Shown here piece after piece: positions 15,794 through 25,311 of a DNA stretch of 64,000 nucleotides (positions are counted from its first letter, which is position 1; every line of letters begins with the position of its first letter). The notes beneath the pieces were generated by a model that saw only the letters and a program-made list of their open reading frames with translations, had not been told where the DNA came from and did no database searches. The DNA is from JBFMCT01 sp046565765 (GTDB lineage Bacteria > Actinomycetota > Acidimicrobiia > Acidimicrobiales > AC-14): NCBI GenBank assembly GCA_046565765.1, contig JBKHXX010000094.1, positions 62,001-126,000 on the forward strand, written 5' to 3'. A program made the position numbers and the translations under genes.

Positions 15794-16867
15794 GTGAGCT
15801 CCCTCTTTGCGGCTGCCGCCGCCGCCGTGCGGCCGCTCGACGCGGTCGCCGAGGCCGACGCGGCGGCGTTGCAGGACCGGTTGACCAAGCCCCGGGGCGC
15901 GCTGGGGCGGCTCGAGGAGATCGGCGTGCGGCTGGCCGCCATCGCCGGCGGATGCCCGCCGCCGGTGCCGTCGCCGGCCGCGGTGGCCGTGTTCGCGGCC
16001 GACCACGGCGTGGTGGCAGAGGGCGTGACCGCCTGGCCCCAGGAGGTGACGGCCCAGATGGTCGCCAACATCTCCGCCGGGGGCGCCGCCATCAACGTGC
16101 TGGCCCGGCAGGCGGGGGCGTCCGCCACCGTGATCGACGTGGGGGTGGCTTGCGCATTGCCGGCGGGCTGCGACGTGCGGCGGCGGGTCGTGCGGGCCGG
16201 TGGGACCGCCAACCTCGTCCGGGAGCCGGCGATGACGGTCGCCGAGTGTTCGGCGGCCCTCGACGTCGGGGCCGAAGTGGCCGCCGCGCTGGTGGCGGGG
16301 GGCGCGAAGGCCCTGGTCACGGGGGAGATGGGGATCGGCAACACGACCTCGGCGGCCGCCCTCATCGCCGCCTTCACGGGCCGGCCGCCGGCCGTGGTGA
16401 CGGGCCGGGGGGCCGGGGTGGACGATGCCGGGCTGACCCGCAAGGTCGCGGTCGTGGAGGCGGCCCTGGCTCGGCACGCGGGGGCGGTGGCGGCGGGTCC
16501 GTTGGCGACGCTGGCCGCGCTGGGCGGCCTCGAGATCGCCGCCCTGGCCGGGTTCGTGGTGGGCGGCGCGGCGGCGGCGGTGCCGGTGGTCGTCGACGGG
16601 GTGATCGCGGGGGCGGGGCTGCTGGCGGCCGAGCGGCTCGCGCCCGGCGTCGCCCGGCGGTGCTTCGCCGGGCACCGGTCGGTGGAGCCGGGCGCGACGG
16701 CGGTGCTGGAGGAGCTGGGCATGGAACCGGTGCTGGACCTGGGGTTGCGGCTGGGCGAGGGCACGGGGGCGTGCCTGGCCCTCGCGGTGGTCGAGGCGTC
16801 GGCCCGGGTGCTTCGCGAGATGGCCACCTTCGACGGGGCGGGCGTGAGCGACAAGGGCGACCGGTGA
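15794..16867 (+). CDS. cobT: Nicotinate-nucleotide:dimethylbenzimidazole phosphoribosyltransferase
   Basis: 357 residues. It makes alpha-ribazole phosphate for the lower ligand of cobalamin. Diagnostic segments are RLTKPRGALGRLE, AVFAADHGVVAEGVTAWPQEVT, GEMGIGNTTSAAAL and the C-terminal LRLGEGTGACLAL with the catalytic Glu. GTG 15794 is chosen because GGAGGG at 15781 gives an 8-base spacing and the start lies beyond the ftsH hairpin; a GTG at 15740 is the alternative. The next gene starts inside its stop (GTGA). The two genes form a small nucleotide-loop operon separate from the main cobalamin locus 4 kb away. Confidence 0.92.
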   Translation: MSSLFAAAAAAVRPLDAVAEADAAALQDRLTKPRGALGRLEEIGVRLAAIAGGCPPPVPSPAAVAVFAADHGVVAEGVTAWPQEVTAQMVANISAGGAAINVLARQAGASATVIDVGVACALPAGCDVRRRVVRAGGTANLVREPAMTVAECSAALDVGAEVAAALVAGGAKALVTGEMGIGNTTSAAALIAAFTGRPPAVVTGRGAGVDDAGLTRKVAVVEAALARHAGAVAAGPLATLAALGGLEIAALAGFVVGGAAAAVPVVVDGVIAGAGLLAAERLAPGVARRCFAGHRSVEPGATAVLEELGMEPVLDLGLRLGEGTGACLALAVVEASARVLREMATFDGAGVSDKGDR

Positions 16868-17799
16868 GCCTGGCCGGATGGCTGGCGGTCGCCCCCCCGC
16901 CGGGTGAGCACGGGGGCGACGGCGCCCGTCTGGCTGCCGCGCTGGGCGTCGACGTGGCCGACGTGCTCGACCTGTCGGTCTCGGTCAACCCGTGCGCACC
17001 GGACGTGGCCCGTGTGGCCGCCCGCCGCCTCGACGCCCTGCGCCGCTACCCCGACGAGGCCGACGCCACCCGTGCGCTGGCCGAGGCTCTGGGTGTCCCT
17101 GCTGCTCGGGTCGTCCTGACCAACGGCGGGGCGGAGGCCATCGCCCTGGTTGCCGCCGAGGTCGGGGAGGGCTGGGTCGAGCCGCCCGAGTTCTCCCTGT
17201 ACGCCCGCCATCTGCCGGTGGTGCGGCCCGGCGCGGGGCGGTGGCGGTCCAACCCCCGCAACCCGCTGGGGACCCTGGCCGCCGCCGGCGACTCGGCTGC
17301 GGTGTGGGACGAGGCCTTCTGGCCGCTGGCGACCGGCACCTGGACCCGAGGCGACGCCGAGCGGGGCGCCATCGTCGTCGGCTCGCTGACCAAGGTCTTC
17401 GCCTGCCCGGGGCTGCGGGTGGGCTACGTCATCTGCACCGACGAGCGCCTGGCCGCCCGGCTGCGGGCCCGGCGGCCGGAGTGGTCGGTGGGTGGCCTGG
17501 CCTGCGCCCTCGTACCCGAGTTGCTGGAGTCGGCTGACCTTCCGGCCTGGGCCGCCCAGGTCCGTTCCCTGCGGGGTGAGCTGATCGGGCTGCTGGCCCG
17601 GGCCGGGATGACCGTCGATGCGGCCGACGCGCCCTGGGTCCTGGTGCGGGAGTCAGGTCAGCTGCGGGAGCAGCTGGCGCGGTCCGCCATCCTCGTGCGG
17701 GACTGCGCCAGCTTCGGGCTCCCGGGGACGGTCAGGATCGGAGTCCCGGGCGGTGCTGGCCTGGAACGCGTGGCTGCCGTCATCCTGGGGGCCGGCTGA
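16864..17799 (+). CDS. cobD: Threonine-phosphate decarboxylase-like class I/II aminotransferase (CobD/CobC type)
   Basis: 311 residues, a short PLP-dependent fold-type I enzyme. Visible motifs are DLSVSVNPCAPD near the N-terminus, RYPDEADATRALAEALG, VLTNGGAEAIALVA and the PLP lysine in VGSLTKVFACPGLRVGY. The C-terminus ends in a PGTVRIGVPGG segment, as in histidinol-phosphate aminotransferase relatives. Coupling to cobT supports a role in making (R)-1-amino-2-propanol phosphate rather than histidine synthesis, but the sequence alone does not separate the two. At 311 residues it is shorter than typical CobD (~360). It starts with GTG overlapping the cobT stop. Confidence 0.75.
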   Translation: MSLAGWLAVAPPPGEHGGDGARLAAALGVDVADVLDLSVSVNPCAPDVARVAARRLDALRRYPDEADATRALAEALGVPAARVVLTNGGAEAIALVAAEVGEGWVEPPEFSLYARHLPVVRPGAGRWRSNPRNPLGTLAAAGDSAAVWDEAFWPLATGTWTRGDAERGAIVVGSLTKVFACPGLRVGYVICTDERLAARLRARRPEWSVGGLACALVPELLESADLPAWAAQVRSLRGELIGLLARAGMTVDAADAPWVLVRESGQLREQLARSAILVRDCASFGLPGTVRIGVPGGAGLERVAAVILGAG

Positions 17800-17812
17800 A
17801 TCGTCGCCGGCC

Positions 17813-20800
17813 TCAGTCGCGCTCCTCCACGAGCACACTCACGACGTCCTTCCGCACGAAGCGGGAACGGCAGGCCTGGCTGAACCCGGTGGCCTTCACC
17901 TCGATGGTGTAGGTGCCCGGCACCTGGGTCCCGGTGACGCGACCGCCCACCATCCCGCTCTGGCGGGGCCGGAGGACGTTCCGCACGTCTATCACGCCAC
18001 CATTGGGAGCCGGCACGGCGGAGGTGCGGGTGCCGGAGCCGGCAGCCACCGCGACGGGCGTGCGGGCCGGCGAAGCCCGGCGAGGCTGGGGAGGACCGGA
18101 AGCACTCAACGGCAGCCGGGTCGATGCCGGGGCGAGGATGTCCTTGCCCGTCTCGGCCAGCACCTTGTCGCGCAGGAGGACGAGGCGGGCCACGGCGAGG
18201 CGCTCCTTGTCCGGCTTCCCGTCCCGTCGCAGAGCATCGGGCAGGCGGATGCCGGCCAACCCAGCCGCGTGGTCGCGGAGCACGTCGGCGATCGGCTGCC
18301 GCGGTGACGACACGGTGGCGATGACCTTGGGCCCCGAGACCAGCCCCTTGCCGTCACGGACGCTGGCCCGCAGCAGGATCGGCTTCCCGGCGACGACGCG
18401 GTACGGCGCGTCGAGCCGCAGCCCGATCCCGCTGCGCACGAACCCTCCCACCGTGTACGGCGTGTGCTGCTGCCGGTCGGTGGCGACCTCGACCGTCCAG
18501 ACGCCGGGCTGGGGGTCCTCGAGGGCGAAGCTGGCGTAGCCCTTGCCGACGGTGCGGTTGTACTCCGTCGCCGAGTGGGGGAGCCAGCGACCGCCCGGCG
18601 ACCGCAGCCGCACGCAGATCTCGCGGGTGCCCTTCGGCTCCCGGGCGACATAGTGCAGCTTCGGGTCGTGCCAGGCGACGGTGAACAGGGCCGATTCGGC
18701 GCAGGCGTCGACGAACCCGGACACGGCCGAGCGAGACGCCATCGACGACTCGTTGACGATGATGCCGTCGCCGGTGACCTGGCCGCGGATGTAGTTGTAG
18801 ATCTCGAACAGGTCGTCGATCGTGGGCATGAAGTAGTAGCGGCCGTCGGTGTCGGCGGCGAGCTGGTTGAGCAGGTCCTGGTCCGAGGACGGGCCCATGG
18901 CGCAGCTGTAGATGGGCAGGTCGGCGGGGAGGGCGGCGGCCGCGTCCAGGGCGCTGGGCTTGGCCGGGTTGCCCTCGTCGCAACCCTTGTTGTCGTAGCC
19001 GTCGGAGAGCAGCACGAGGGCCCGGCGGGGGCCGGCCGCCGCCAGCATCGAGCCGCCGGTGGCGATGCCGTCGCCCATGAAGGTGCATCCCCCGAAGGCG
19101 ATGGCGTCGACCGCCCCGGTGGCGTCGTCACGGGTGGATTGGCCCACGATGACCTCCGGCGGTCCTGCGGCCGGGAACTCCTGGGCGGCGGCGTCGCCGA
19201 AGCTGACCACTCCGACGGCGTCGTCGACCGACATCACGTCGATGAACTGGCGTGACGCCTGGCGCGTGACGTCCACGTAGCCGAAGGACTGCATCGAGCC
19301 CGAGCGGTCGAGCACCGCCACCACGCTGACCGGCTCGGCGCTCGGCACCTCGGCGTTGTCGAGGACGAGGGCGAAGTCCTGCCAGGGCGTCGCGATGTCA
19401 GGGCGGGCCGAGGCAGCCACGTTGGAGGCGACGACGGTGACCTCGTACACGCCGGCGGGCGCCTCGATGAAGACACACTCGGCGTTGTTCAGCGTGTCGG
19501 CGGTGCCGCCCGGCGTAGAGAAGGCGCCGGCGAACACGTTGCCGCGGTAGAGGTCGCCGGAGTCGACCTCGAGCACCTCCAGGTCGAGGTCGTTCACCAG
19601 GGCCGGGTTCGCCCCGACCGCCCCGGCGGCGTCGGTCCACGCCAGCGCGATGCGCAGGGGGCGGGCCGGGTCGTCGGCCGCCACACGGATGCGGTACTCC
19701 TGGCCGCTGGCGGTGAAGGCGTGGCGCTGGTCGAGGAAGATCTTGGGCCCGCGGTCGCTGGCGGGCGCCTGCAGCAGACTGTTCTCCAGGGAGACACGAC
19801 CCCAGCCGGCGTCGTCGGTGGGGCCGGCGGCGATGCTGCCACCGTTCCCGTCGGGCCCCCCGGACACGGGCTCGGCGCTCACGATGAGCAGCGCCTTCAG
19901 CAGGGCGGGGCTGGGCGTGGCGCCACCACGGGTCTGCCGCCACCAGTCGATCAGCACGGCGCACATCCCGGCCACGTGGGGTGCCGCCATCGACGTCCCG
20001 CTCATGGCGGTGTGGCCGGCGTGCATGGCGCCCCCGGTATCGGTGTACTGCGGTCGGGCGCTGGCGGCGCTGCGGGCGCTGACCACATCGGTGCCGGGCG
20101 CCACCACGGTCGGGAGCTGCCGTCCGTCACCGGCCGGGCCGCGGGACGACGACATGCGGAGGCCGCGGATGTCGTCGACGTCTCCTTCGGCCGGGCGGAA
20201 GTTGAGCGAGTTCCCCACCAAGAGGGCGTTCTTGACCGCCTTGGTGCACGAGCCCGCAACCGGGCCGCTGTTGCCGGCGGAGAACACCACCACGAGCGGT
20301 GTGACGTCGGGAGTGGCCGGGTCGGCATCGCGGACGCCCAGGTCGAAGGTGCGGTCGTTGGCGCCGTAGTTCGGACCGTCCAGGGCGTAGGAGTTGTTCA
20401 TCACGTCGGCGCCGTTCTGGGCCGCCGTCTGGATGCGCTGCTGCGAGGTCCCGTTGAGCAGGACGCTCCCTACCTGAGCCCCCGGTGCGACTCCCATGCC
20501 CAGCACGAAGCCCTGGGGGTCGGTGTCGCCCGATCCTCCACCGCCTGCGGCGATGCCGGCCACGTGCGTCCCGTGGCCGTCGGTGTCGGCGCCGCCGAGC
20601 GGGGCCCCCGTGCCGTCCACCGCGAAGGCGAGGCGGCCGGCGAGGTCGGCGTGGACCGTCGCGGCCACGTTGGTGTCCACGCCCGTGTCGCAGATGGCGA
20701 TGGTGACGCCCGACCCGTCGGCGGCAAGGGCCCCGAGGTTCCCCGCGTAGCCCGTGACGGGGGCGGTGTTGGGCGGGGCCGCACCGTCGAGGTCCTCGTA

Positions 20801-21583
20801 GGCGATCTGAGCGGTGCGCTCGTCCTCGAGGGCGGGTCTGTGCACGGCGTCGATCCAGCGCACGTCGTCGCGGCGCGCCACCGCGGCCAGCGCCCCGGGT
20901 GGGAGCTGGGCGGTGATGCTGCGGTAGATGTCGGCGCTCGGCGGAGTCACCGCCTGGACCGTGCCCCCGAGCTCCTCTATGAGGGCGGCGACCGCGTCCA
21001 CGTCGCCATCGGCCAGCACGCCGACGTCGACCGCCTCGATGGGGCCGAGCCCCGCGGCGGAGCCACGGGCCTCCTCCTCGGCCCCCAGGAGCACCGGGTT
21101 GACCTTGTAGGCCGGCTCCAGGCGCCCGGCCCAGGCCACGAACGGGAGCGCTTGCAGGGCGGCGACGGTCGGCGCGTCGGCCCGCACGTAGTACGCGAAC
21201 GGGCCGAGGGACTCCACGACTCGAACGCCCCGCTCGGCCAGCACCGCCAGCCACGACTCCTGAGAGGGCCCGACGAACTGCACGAGGTGGTTCAGGTCGG
21301 GATCGTCGCCCTCCGCACGCGTATCGCTGGTCGAGAACGCCGCCGGCAGCTCGGGGGCCGTGCCGCCCTCCGTGTCGATCCGGTAGGAGAACAGGCTGAT
21401 GGTGTGGGGGTCGGGCAGGGCCTTGAGCCGCAGGCCTCGCGCCGCCAGCTCCTCGGCGCGGTCCGGCTCGGCGTCGACGAGCAGGCCACGATCGAGGGGG
21501 GCGACGACAGTGACGTCGTCGCCTTCCGGAAGGACGACCTCGCCGCCGGGGGCGCGGGACGTGATGACGTAACGGGTTGACAT
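17813..21583 (-). CDS. Giant subtilisin (S8) protease fused to a von Willebrand A domain
   Basis: 1256 residues. The N-terminal ~285 residues resemble two propeptide-like segments. The S8 domain follows, with the triad Asp299 (AICDTGVD), His337 (TDGHGTHVAG) and Ser531 (SGTSMAAPHVAG), and oxyanion Asn438 (SAGNSGP). A beta-sandwich (~615-745) of the kind that follows some subtilases comes next. A vWA domain begins at ~753 with MIDAS motif VLDRSGSM (Asp759, Ser761, Ser763). The last ~250 residues are beta-rich and unassigned. The start MSTRYVITSRAPGGEVVLP has no evident signal peptide, which is odd for a subtilase. ATG 21583 is preceded by AGGAGCT. It stands alone between the cobalamin operons. 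Confidence 0.88.
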   Translation of the reverse strand: MSTRYVITSRAPGGEVVLPEGDDVTVVAPLDRGLLVDAEPDRAEELAARGLRLKALPDPHTISLFSYRIDTEGGTAPELPAAFSTSDTRAEGDDPDLNHLVQFVGPSQESWLAVLAERGVRVVESLGPFAYYVRADAPTVAALQALPFVAWAGRLEPAYKVNPVLLGAEEEARGSAAGLGPIEAVDVGVLADGDVDAVAALIEELGGTVQAVTPPSADIYRSITAQLPPGALAAVARRDDVRWIDAVHRPALEDERTAQIAYEDLDGAAPPNTAPVTGYAGNLGALAADGSGVTIAICDTGVDTNVAATVHADLAGRLAFAVDGTGAPLGGADTDGHGTHVAGIAAGGGGSGDTDPQGFVLGMGVAPGAQVGSVLLNGTSQQRIQTAAQNGADVMNNSYALDGPNYGANDRTFDLGVRDADPATPDVTPLVVVFSAGNSGPVAGSCTKAVKNALLVGNSLNFRPAEGDVDDIRGLRMSSSRGPAGDGRQLPTVVAPGTDVVSARSAASARPQYTDTGGAMHAGHTAMSGTSMAAPHVAGMCAVLIDWWRQTRGGATPSPALLKALLIVSAEPVSGGPDGNGGSIAAGPTDDAGWGRVSLENSLLQAPASDRGPKIFLDQRHAFTASGQEYRIRVAADDPARPLRIALAWTDAAGAVGANPALVNDLDLEVLEVDSGDLYRGNVFAGAFSTPGGTADTLNNAECVFIEAPAGVYEVTVVASNVAASARPDIATPWQDFALVLDNAEVPSAEPVSVVAVLDRSGSMQSFGYVDVTRQASRQFIDVMSVDDAVGVVSFGDAAAQEFPAAGPPEVIVGQSTRDDATGAVDAIAFGGCTFMGDGIATGGSMLAAAGPRRALVLLSDGYDNKGCDEGNPAKPSALDAAAALPADLPIYSCAMGPSSDQDLLNQLAADTDGRYYFMPTIDDLFEIYNYIRGQVTGDGIIVNESSMASRSAVSGFVDACAESALFTVAWHDPKLHYVAREPKGTREICVRLRSPGGRWLPHSATEYNRTVGKGYASFALEDPQPGVWTVEVATDRQQHTPYTVGGFVRSGIGLRLDAPYRVVAGKPILLRASVRDGKGLVSGPKVIATVSSPRQPIADVLRDHAAGLAGIRLPDALRRDGKPDKERLAVARLVLLRDKVLAETGKDILAPASTRLPLSASGPPQPRRASPARTPVAVAAGSGTRTSAVPAPNGGVIDVRNVLRPRQSGMVGGRVTGTQVPGTYTIEVKATGFSQACRSRFVRKDVVSVLVEERD

Positions 21584-21701
21584 GAGAGCTCCTCTTCGCC
21601 GATGTGGGTCTCAGCCATCCCAACCGAGGCCCCTCCGGGAACGAAGAGCACGCTCGGGCGCGCCCTGATACGTGCGTCGGGGGAGCGGGCGGCTGGCGCC
21701 T

Positions 21702-22439
21702 CTACTGCAGGCGCAGGAGGGCGTTCACCGCCGCCGCCGCGGCCGGGCTACCGCCCCGTTCGCCGGCGTTGGTGACGGCGATCCGAGCGAGGGAGCCGTC
21801 CCACAGGGCCTGCTTGGCCTCGGCCGCGCCCACGTAGCCGACGGGCAGGCCCACCACGGCCGCGGGCGCGACTGCCCCGCGGGCGTGGAGGTCGAGGAGG
21901 GCCTCCAGGGCGGTGGGGGCGTTCCCGAAGACCCACAAGGCACCGTCGGGGTACCGCCCGGCGGCCAGGCGGATGGCGGCGGCGGAGCGGGTGTCGCCTT
22001 CCGGAGCCACCGGTACCTCGTCGAGAAGGCAGGACGCGTGGGGCACCTGTGGGATCCCGGCCACGACCATGCGGGCGTCGCATACCACCGGCCGCCCCTC
22101 GCGAAGGGCCTCGACGGCGGCCTCGACGGCGTGGGGGCCGATTCGCATGGTGGCGGCGAAGGACTCGTCGGCGGTGGCGTGGACCACACGGGCGACCACG
22201 TCCCGGGCGCCGGGTGGCCAGGCCGACAGGTCGACCCGCTCGGCCATCCGCCGGTAGCTCTCCGCCTCGATGGGATGGATGGCGTCCACGGGGCAGACCT
22301 CCATGCAGGCCAGGCAGTCGGTGCAGCGGTCGTCGTCGACCGAGGGGCGGAAGGGTGCGGGCCGCAGGGCCCGCTCGGGGCAGGTGACGAGGCACGCCCC
22401 GCACGCCGTGCAGCGATCGGCCAGCAGGCGGACGGTCAC
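21702..22439 (-). CDS. cobH: Precorrin-8X methylmutase with N-terminal dicluster ferredoxin
   Basis: 245 residues. Residues 1-54 are a 2[4Fe-4S] ferredoxin (C10, C13, C16, C20 and C39, C42, C45, C49). The rest is CobH/CbiC, which moves a methyl group from C-11 to C-12 to give hydrogenobyrinate or cobyrinate. The catalytic His is probably His87 in VVHATADESF, and ARMVVAGI and GNAPTALEALLD are family segments. GTG 22439 overlaps the cbiG-cobJ stop. CobH needs no redox centre, so the ferredoxin may serve another step such as the precorrin-6A reduction, whose enzyme is missing here, or cobalt reduction. That role is speculation. Confidence 0.9.
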   Translation of the reverse strand: MTVRLLADRCTACGACLVTCPERALRPAPFRPSVDDDRCTDCLACMEVCPVDAIHPIEAESYRRMAERVDLSAWPPGARDVVARVVHATADESFAATMRIGPHAVEAAVEALREGRPVVCDARMVVAGIPQVPHASCLLDEVPVAPEGDTRSAAAIRLAAGRYPDGALWVFGNAPTALEALLDLHARGAVAPAAVVGLPVGYVGAAEAKQALWDGSLARIAVTNAGERGGSPAAAAAVNALLRLQ

Positions 22440-24127
22440 GCGGTCTCGTAGCCCCGGGGCGTGACCATTCGGTCGCCGATCCAGCGGGTGGTGGTGGCCC
22501 CCACCACCACCAGCGACAGCATGTCGACCGTCTGCGGGTCCAGCTCGCCCACGGCCGTGCGGGTGACGCTCTGGCCCGGCCGGCCGGCATCCACCACCAC
22601 CGCCGCGGGAGTGGTGGGAGGACGGTGGGTGCGGAGGATGGCCAGGGCTCGTTCCAGCTGCTCGGTCCGGCGGTGGGATCGCGGGTTGTACAGCGACACG
22701 ACGAGATCGGCCTCGGCCACCGCCTGGAGGCGCCGCTCGATGAGGGCCCAGGGGGTGAGGAGGTCGGACAGGGAGATCGAGGCGTGGTCGTGGCCGAGGG
22801 GCGCGCCGAGCACGGCGGCGGCGGCCAGGGCGGCGGTGACTCCGGGCACCACCGTCACCGGCGGATCACCGTGGCTGGGGGCCAGCTCGAGCACGAGCGA
22901 GGCCATGGCGTAGACGCCGGGGTCGCCGGAGCAGACGAGGGCCACGCGCTCGCCCGCCGCGGCCCGGCAGAGGGCGGTGGTGCACCGCTCCGTCTCGGCC
23001 CCGATGGGGAAGCGCAGGACTTCCTGGGACGGGCCCAGCAGGTCGGCGGCGAGCTCGACGTAGGGCCCATAGCCCACGACCGTCCCAGCGTGGCGGACGG
23101 CCGCGGCTGCCGCGGGCGTGCGGTGGCTCGCGTCACCGGGACCCAACCCGACGACAGCCAGGTGACCCTCGGGGCCGGCCCGGCGGGCGACGGCCACGGT
23201 GGCCTCCGACGACCGCTGCTTGGGTACGACGAGGGCCGCTCCGGGCCCGGCGGCGAGGAGGGCGGCCGCCTCGGCTACCGAAGGCGTCCCCACCGCGGCG
23301 GCCACCACCTGGCTCGGGTTGGGGACGTCGACGGTGGCCAGGGCGGTCGCCGGGAGGACCCGCAGGGGCACGCCCAGGAAGTCGGCCAGGGCCACCACCG
23401 CCGGCTCGTGGCGCTTGGCTTCGACGGTGGCGACGGCGCCGACCGATCCGGGGTGGAGACCGTGACTTGCGAGCGTGGTGACGACGAGTTGGTGAACGTC
23501 GTCCGGGTCGGCCCCCGAGCTGGAGCCCACGCCCACCACCAGCGAGGCCGGGCGCAGGACGACCCGGGCCCCCGGCGGAGGGGTGGCGCGGTCGCTGACG
23601 GCGACGGTGCCCTCGCCGTCACCTGCGGTGGTGAGCGGCACGACGGCCCGCCAGCCGGCCAAGGCGGCGTCCACCGCGACGCCCGGGGCGGTGCCGCGGT
23701 CGAGCCAGGCACGGGTGACGGCGACCACGTCGCCCTCGGCGGCGAAGCCGGGGATGGTGTCCAGGGCGGGCAGGCCGGCCGCGTCGGTGGCGGTGGTGAC
23801 CACCGCCTCGGCCCCGAGGACGGCCGCCACTTCCCGGGCCAGCGCGTTGGCCCCGCCCCGGTGCCCTCCGGCGAGGGCCACCGCCCACCGTCCCCCGTCG
23901 TCCACGCACACCACGGCGGGGTCGGTGGCCTTGTCCCCCAGCAGGGGCGCGACGGCCCGCACCGCGATGCCGGTGGCGCACACCAGCACGAACCCGTCCA
24001 CGTCTGCCCAGCGCTCGGCGACGGCGGCCACCAGAGCTCCATGGCGGTGCTCGTAGGGCAGGCGGCGGGCGAGGGCCGCCCCGGCTGCGGTGACCGAGCA
24101 CGTCAGGACCCGAGGGGGGGAAGTCAC
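22436..24127 (-). CDS. cbiG-cobJ: Fused CbiG (cobalt-precorrin-5A hydrolase) and CobJ/CbiH (C17-methyltransferase)
   Basis: 563 residues from GTG 24127, overlapping the cobL stop. Residues ~1-310 are CbiG: VLTCSVTAAGAALARRL, the central segment DGFVLVCATGIAVRAVAPLL and the C-terminal VVGVGSSSGAD. It opens the delta-lactone and releases acetaldehyde. Residues ~325-563 are the SAM-dependent CobJ/CbiH: LAVVGLGPGDASHRT, ALVCSGDPGVYAMASL and LVVVGATTTRWIGDRMVTPRGY. Both activities belong to the ring-contraction stage. CbiG marks an anaerobic-type contraction, as no CobG oxygenase is present. The stop overlaps the cobH start. Confidence 0.93.
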   Translation of the reverse strand: MTSPPRVLTCSVTAAGAALARRLPYEHRHGALVAAVAERWADVDGFVLVCATGIAVRAVAPLLGDKATDPAVVCVDDGGRWAVALAGGHRGGANALAREVAAVLGAEAVVTTATDAAGLPALDTIPGFAAEGDVVAVTRAWLDRGTAPGVAVDAALAGWRAVVPLTTAGDGEGTVAVSDRATPPPGARVVLRPASLVVGVGSSSGADPDDVHQLVVTTLASHGLHPGSVGAVATVEAKRHEPAVVALADFLGVPLRVLPATALATVDVPNPSQVVAAAVGTPSVAEAAALLAAGPGAALVVPKQRSSEATVAVARRAGPEGHLAVVGLGPGDASHRTPAAAAAVRHAGTVVGYGPYVELAADLLGPSQEVLRFPIGAETERCTTALCRAAAGERVALVCSGDPGVYAMASLVLELAPSHGDPPVTVVPGVTAALAAAAVLGAPLGHDHASISLSDLLTPWALIERRLQAVAEADLVVSLYNPRSHRRTEQLERALAILRTHRPPTTPAAVVVDAGRPGQSVTRTAVGELDPQTVDMLSLVVVGATTTRWIGDRMVTPRGYETA

Positions 24128-25311
24128 GAGGGCCCCCAGCAGACGAACACGGGGTTCTCGGCCGAGAGCCGGAGGCTGCGAGCGCCGTCGGGCCCCACCG
24201 GCACGCCGCGGCTGACCGAGACCTGCACCAGCGAGCCCAGCCGGCGGGCCGCCTCGGTGGCCCGGTCGAGGGACGCGTAGGTGGCGACCACCACGCCCCC
24301 CGGCCGCAGCCGGGCCAGCGCCGCGTCGAGCACGCCGATCCCACCGCCGCCCACGAAGGCGCGGTCGGGGTCGGGAAGGCCGGCCAGCGCGGTCGGGGCC
24401 TCGCCGTCGACCACCCGCACCGACGGCGCCGACGCGGCGTTGAGGCGCAGGCGGGCCACGTCGCCGGCCCGCCGCTCGACGGCGTAGACGGCCAGGCCGG
24501 GCGCGAGGCGCGCGCACTCGACGGCCACCGAGCCCGAGCCCGCCCCCACGTCCCAGAGCACCCCGGCGGGGGGCAGTGCCAGCTTGCCCAGGGCCACGGC
24601 TCGCACCTCCGCCTTGGTCACCATCCCGTCCCGGTGGGCGAACGCCGTCTCCGGTGCGCCCCAGGCCAGGGTGGGGACGGACGGCGCCGGCGCCCGCAGC
24701 ACAACGACCGAGAGGGGGTCGAACGTCCCGGCCGCGAGCCCGTCGAGGTCGGTCTGGGCCACCGCCTCGGCGGGTTCGCCCAGCCGGGAGCACACCGCCA
24801 CCGTCCGGGGGCCACAGCCGGCGGCCACGAGGGCCATGCCCAGCGCCTCCGGTGGGCTGTCGGGGGAGGTCAGCACGGCCGCCTTGGCACAGGCCAGGGC
24901 GACCGGCACCGCCTCGTCCAGGGGCCGGCCATGGGCCGAGACGACGGTGGCGTCGTCCCAACTGCAACCGAGCCGGGCGAAGGCGAGGGACACCGAGGAC
25001 GGCGCGGGATGGACCTCCAGGGCGCCGCCGCCGAGGCGTTGGGCGGCCAGCCGCACCAGCCCGAAGAAGCCGGGGTCGCCGGAGGCGAGCAGGCAGGCGC
25101 GGCGGCCGTCGCGCCGCTCCGACGCGGCCCGCCCCAACAGCTCGTCGACGGTAGCCATGGCCACCCGCTCCGCCTCGGCCCAGGCCGGCAGGGCGGCCAG
25201 GTGGCGGTCGCTGCCGGCCACCACGTCGGCGGACCGGAGGGCGTCCTCGGCCGCCGCCCCGAACCACTGCCCGCCCTGGAGGCCGACGATCGAGACGGGC
25301 GGCTCAGCCAC
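24124..25311 (-). CDS. cobL: Precorrin-6Y C5,15-methyltransferase (decarboxylating)
   Basis: 395 residues from GTG 25311. The N-terminal half is the CbiE-type methyltransferase (VSIVGLQGGQWFG, CLLASGDPGFFGLVR). The C-terminal half is the CbiT-type methylase and decarboxylase (VLWDVGAGSGSVAVECARL, RAFVGGGGIGVLDAAL). Both halves fused is the CobL form. It methylates C-5 and C-15 and decarboxylates the C-12 acetate. It overlaps cbiD upstream by 8 bases and cbiG-cobJ downstream by 4. The long open frame upstream of 25311 lies inside cbiD and is not used. Confidence 0.93.
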   Translation of the reverse strand: MAEPPVSIVGLQGGQWFGAAAEDALRSADVVAGSDRHLAALPAWAEAERVAMATVDELLGRAASERRDGRRACLLASGDPGFFGLVRLAAQRLGGGALEVHPAPSSVSLAFARLGCSWDDATVVSAHGRPLDEAVPVALACAKAAVLTSPDSPPEALGMALVAAGCGPRTVAVCSRLGEPAEAVAQTDLDGLAAGTFDPLSVVVLRAPAPSVPTLAWGAPETAFAHRDGMVTKAEVRAVALGKLALPPAGVLWDVGAGSGSVAVECARLAPGLAVYAVERRAGDVARLRLNAASAPSVRVVDGEAPTALAGLPDPDRAFVGGGGIGVLDAALARLRPGGVVVATYASLDRATEAARRLGSLVQVSVSRGVPVGPDGARSLRLSAENPVFVCWGPS

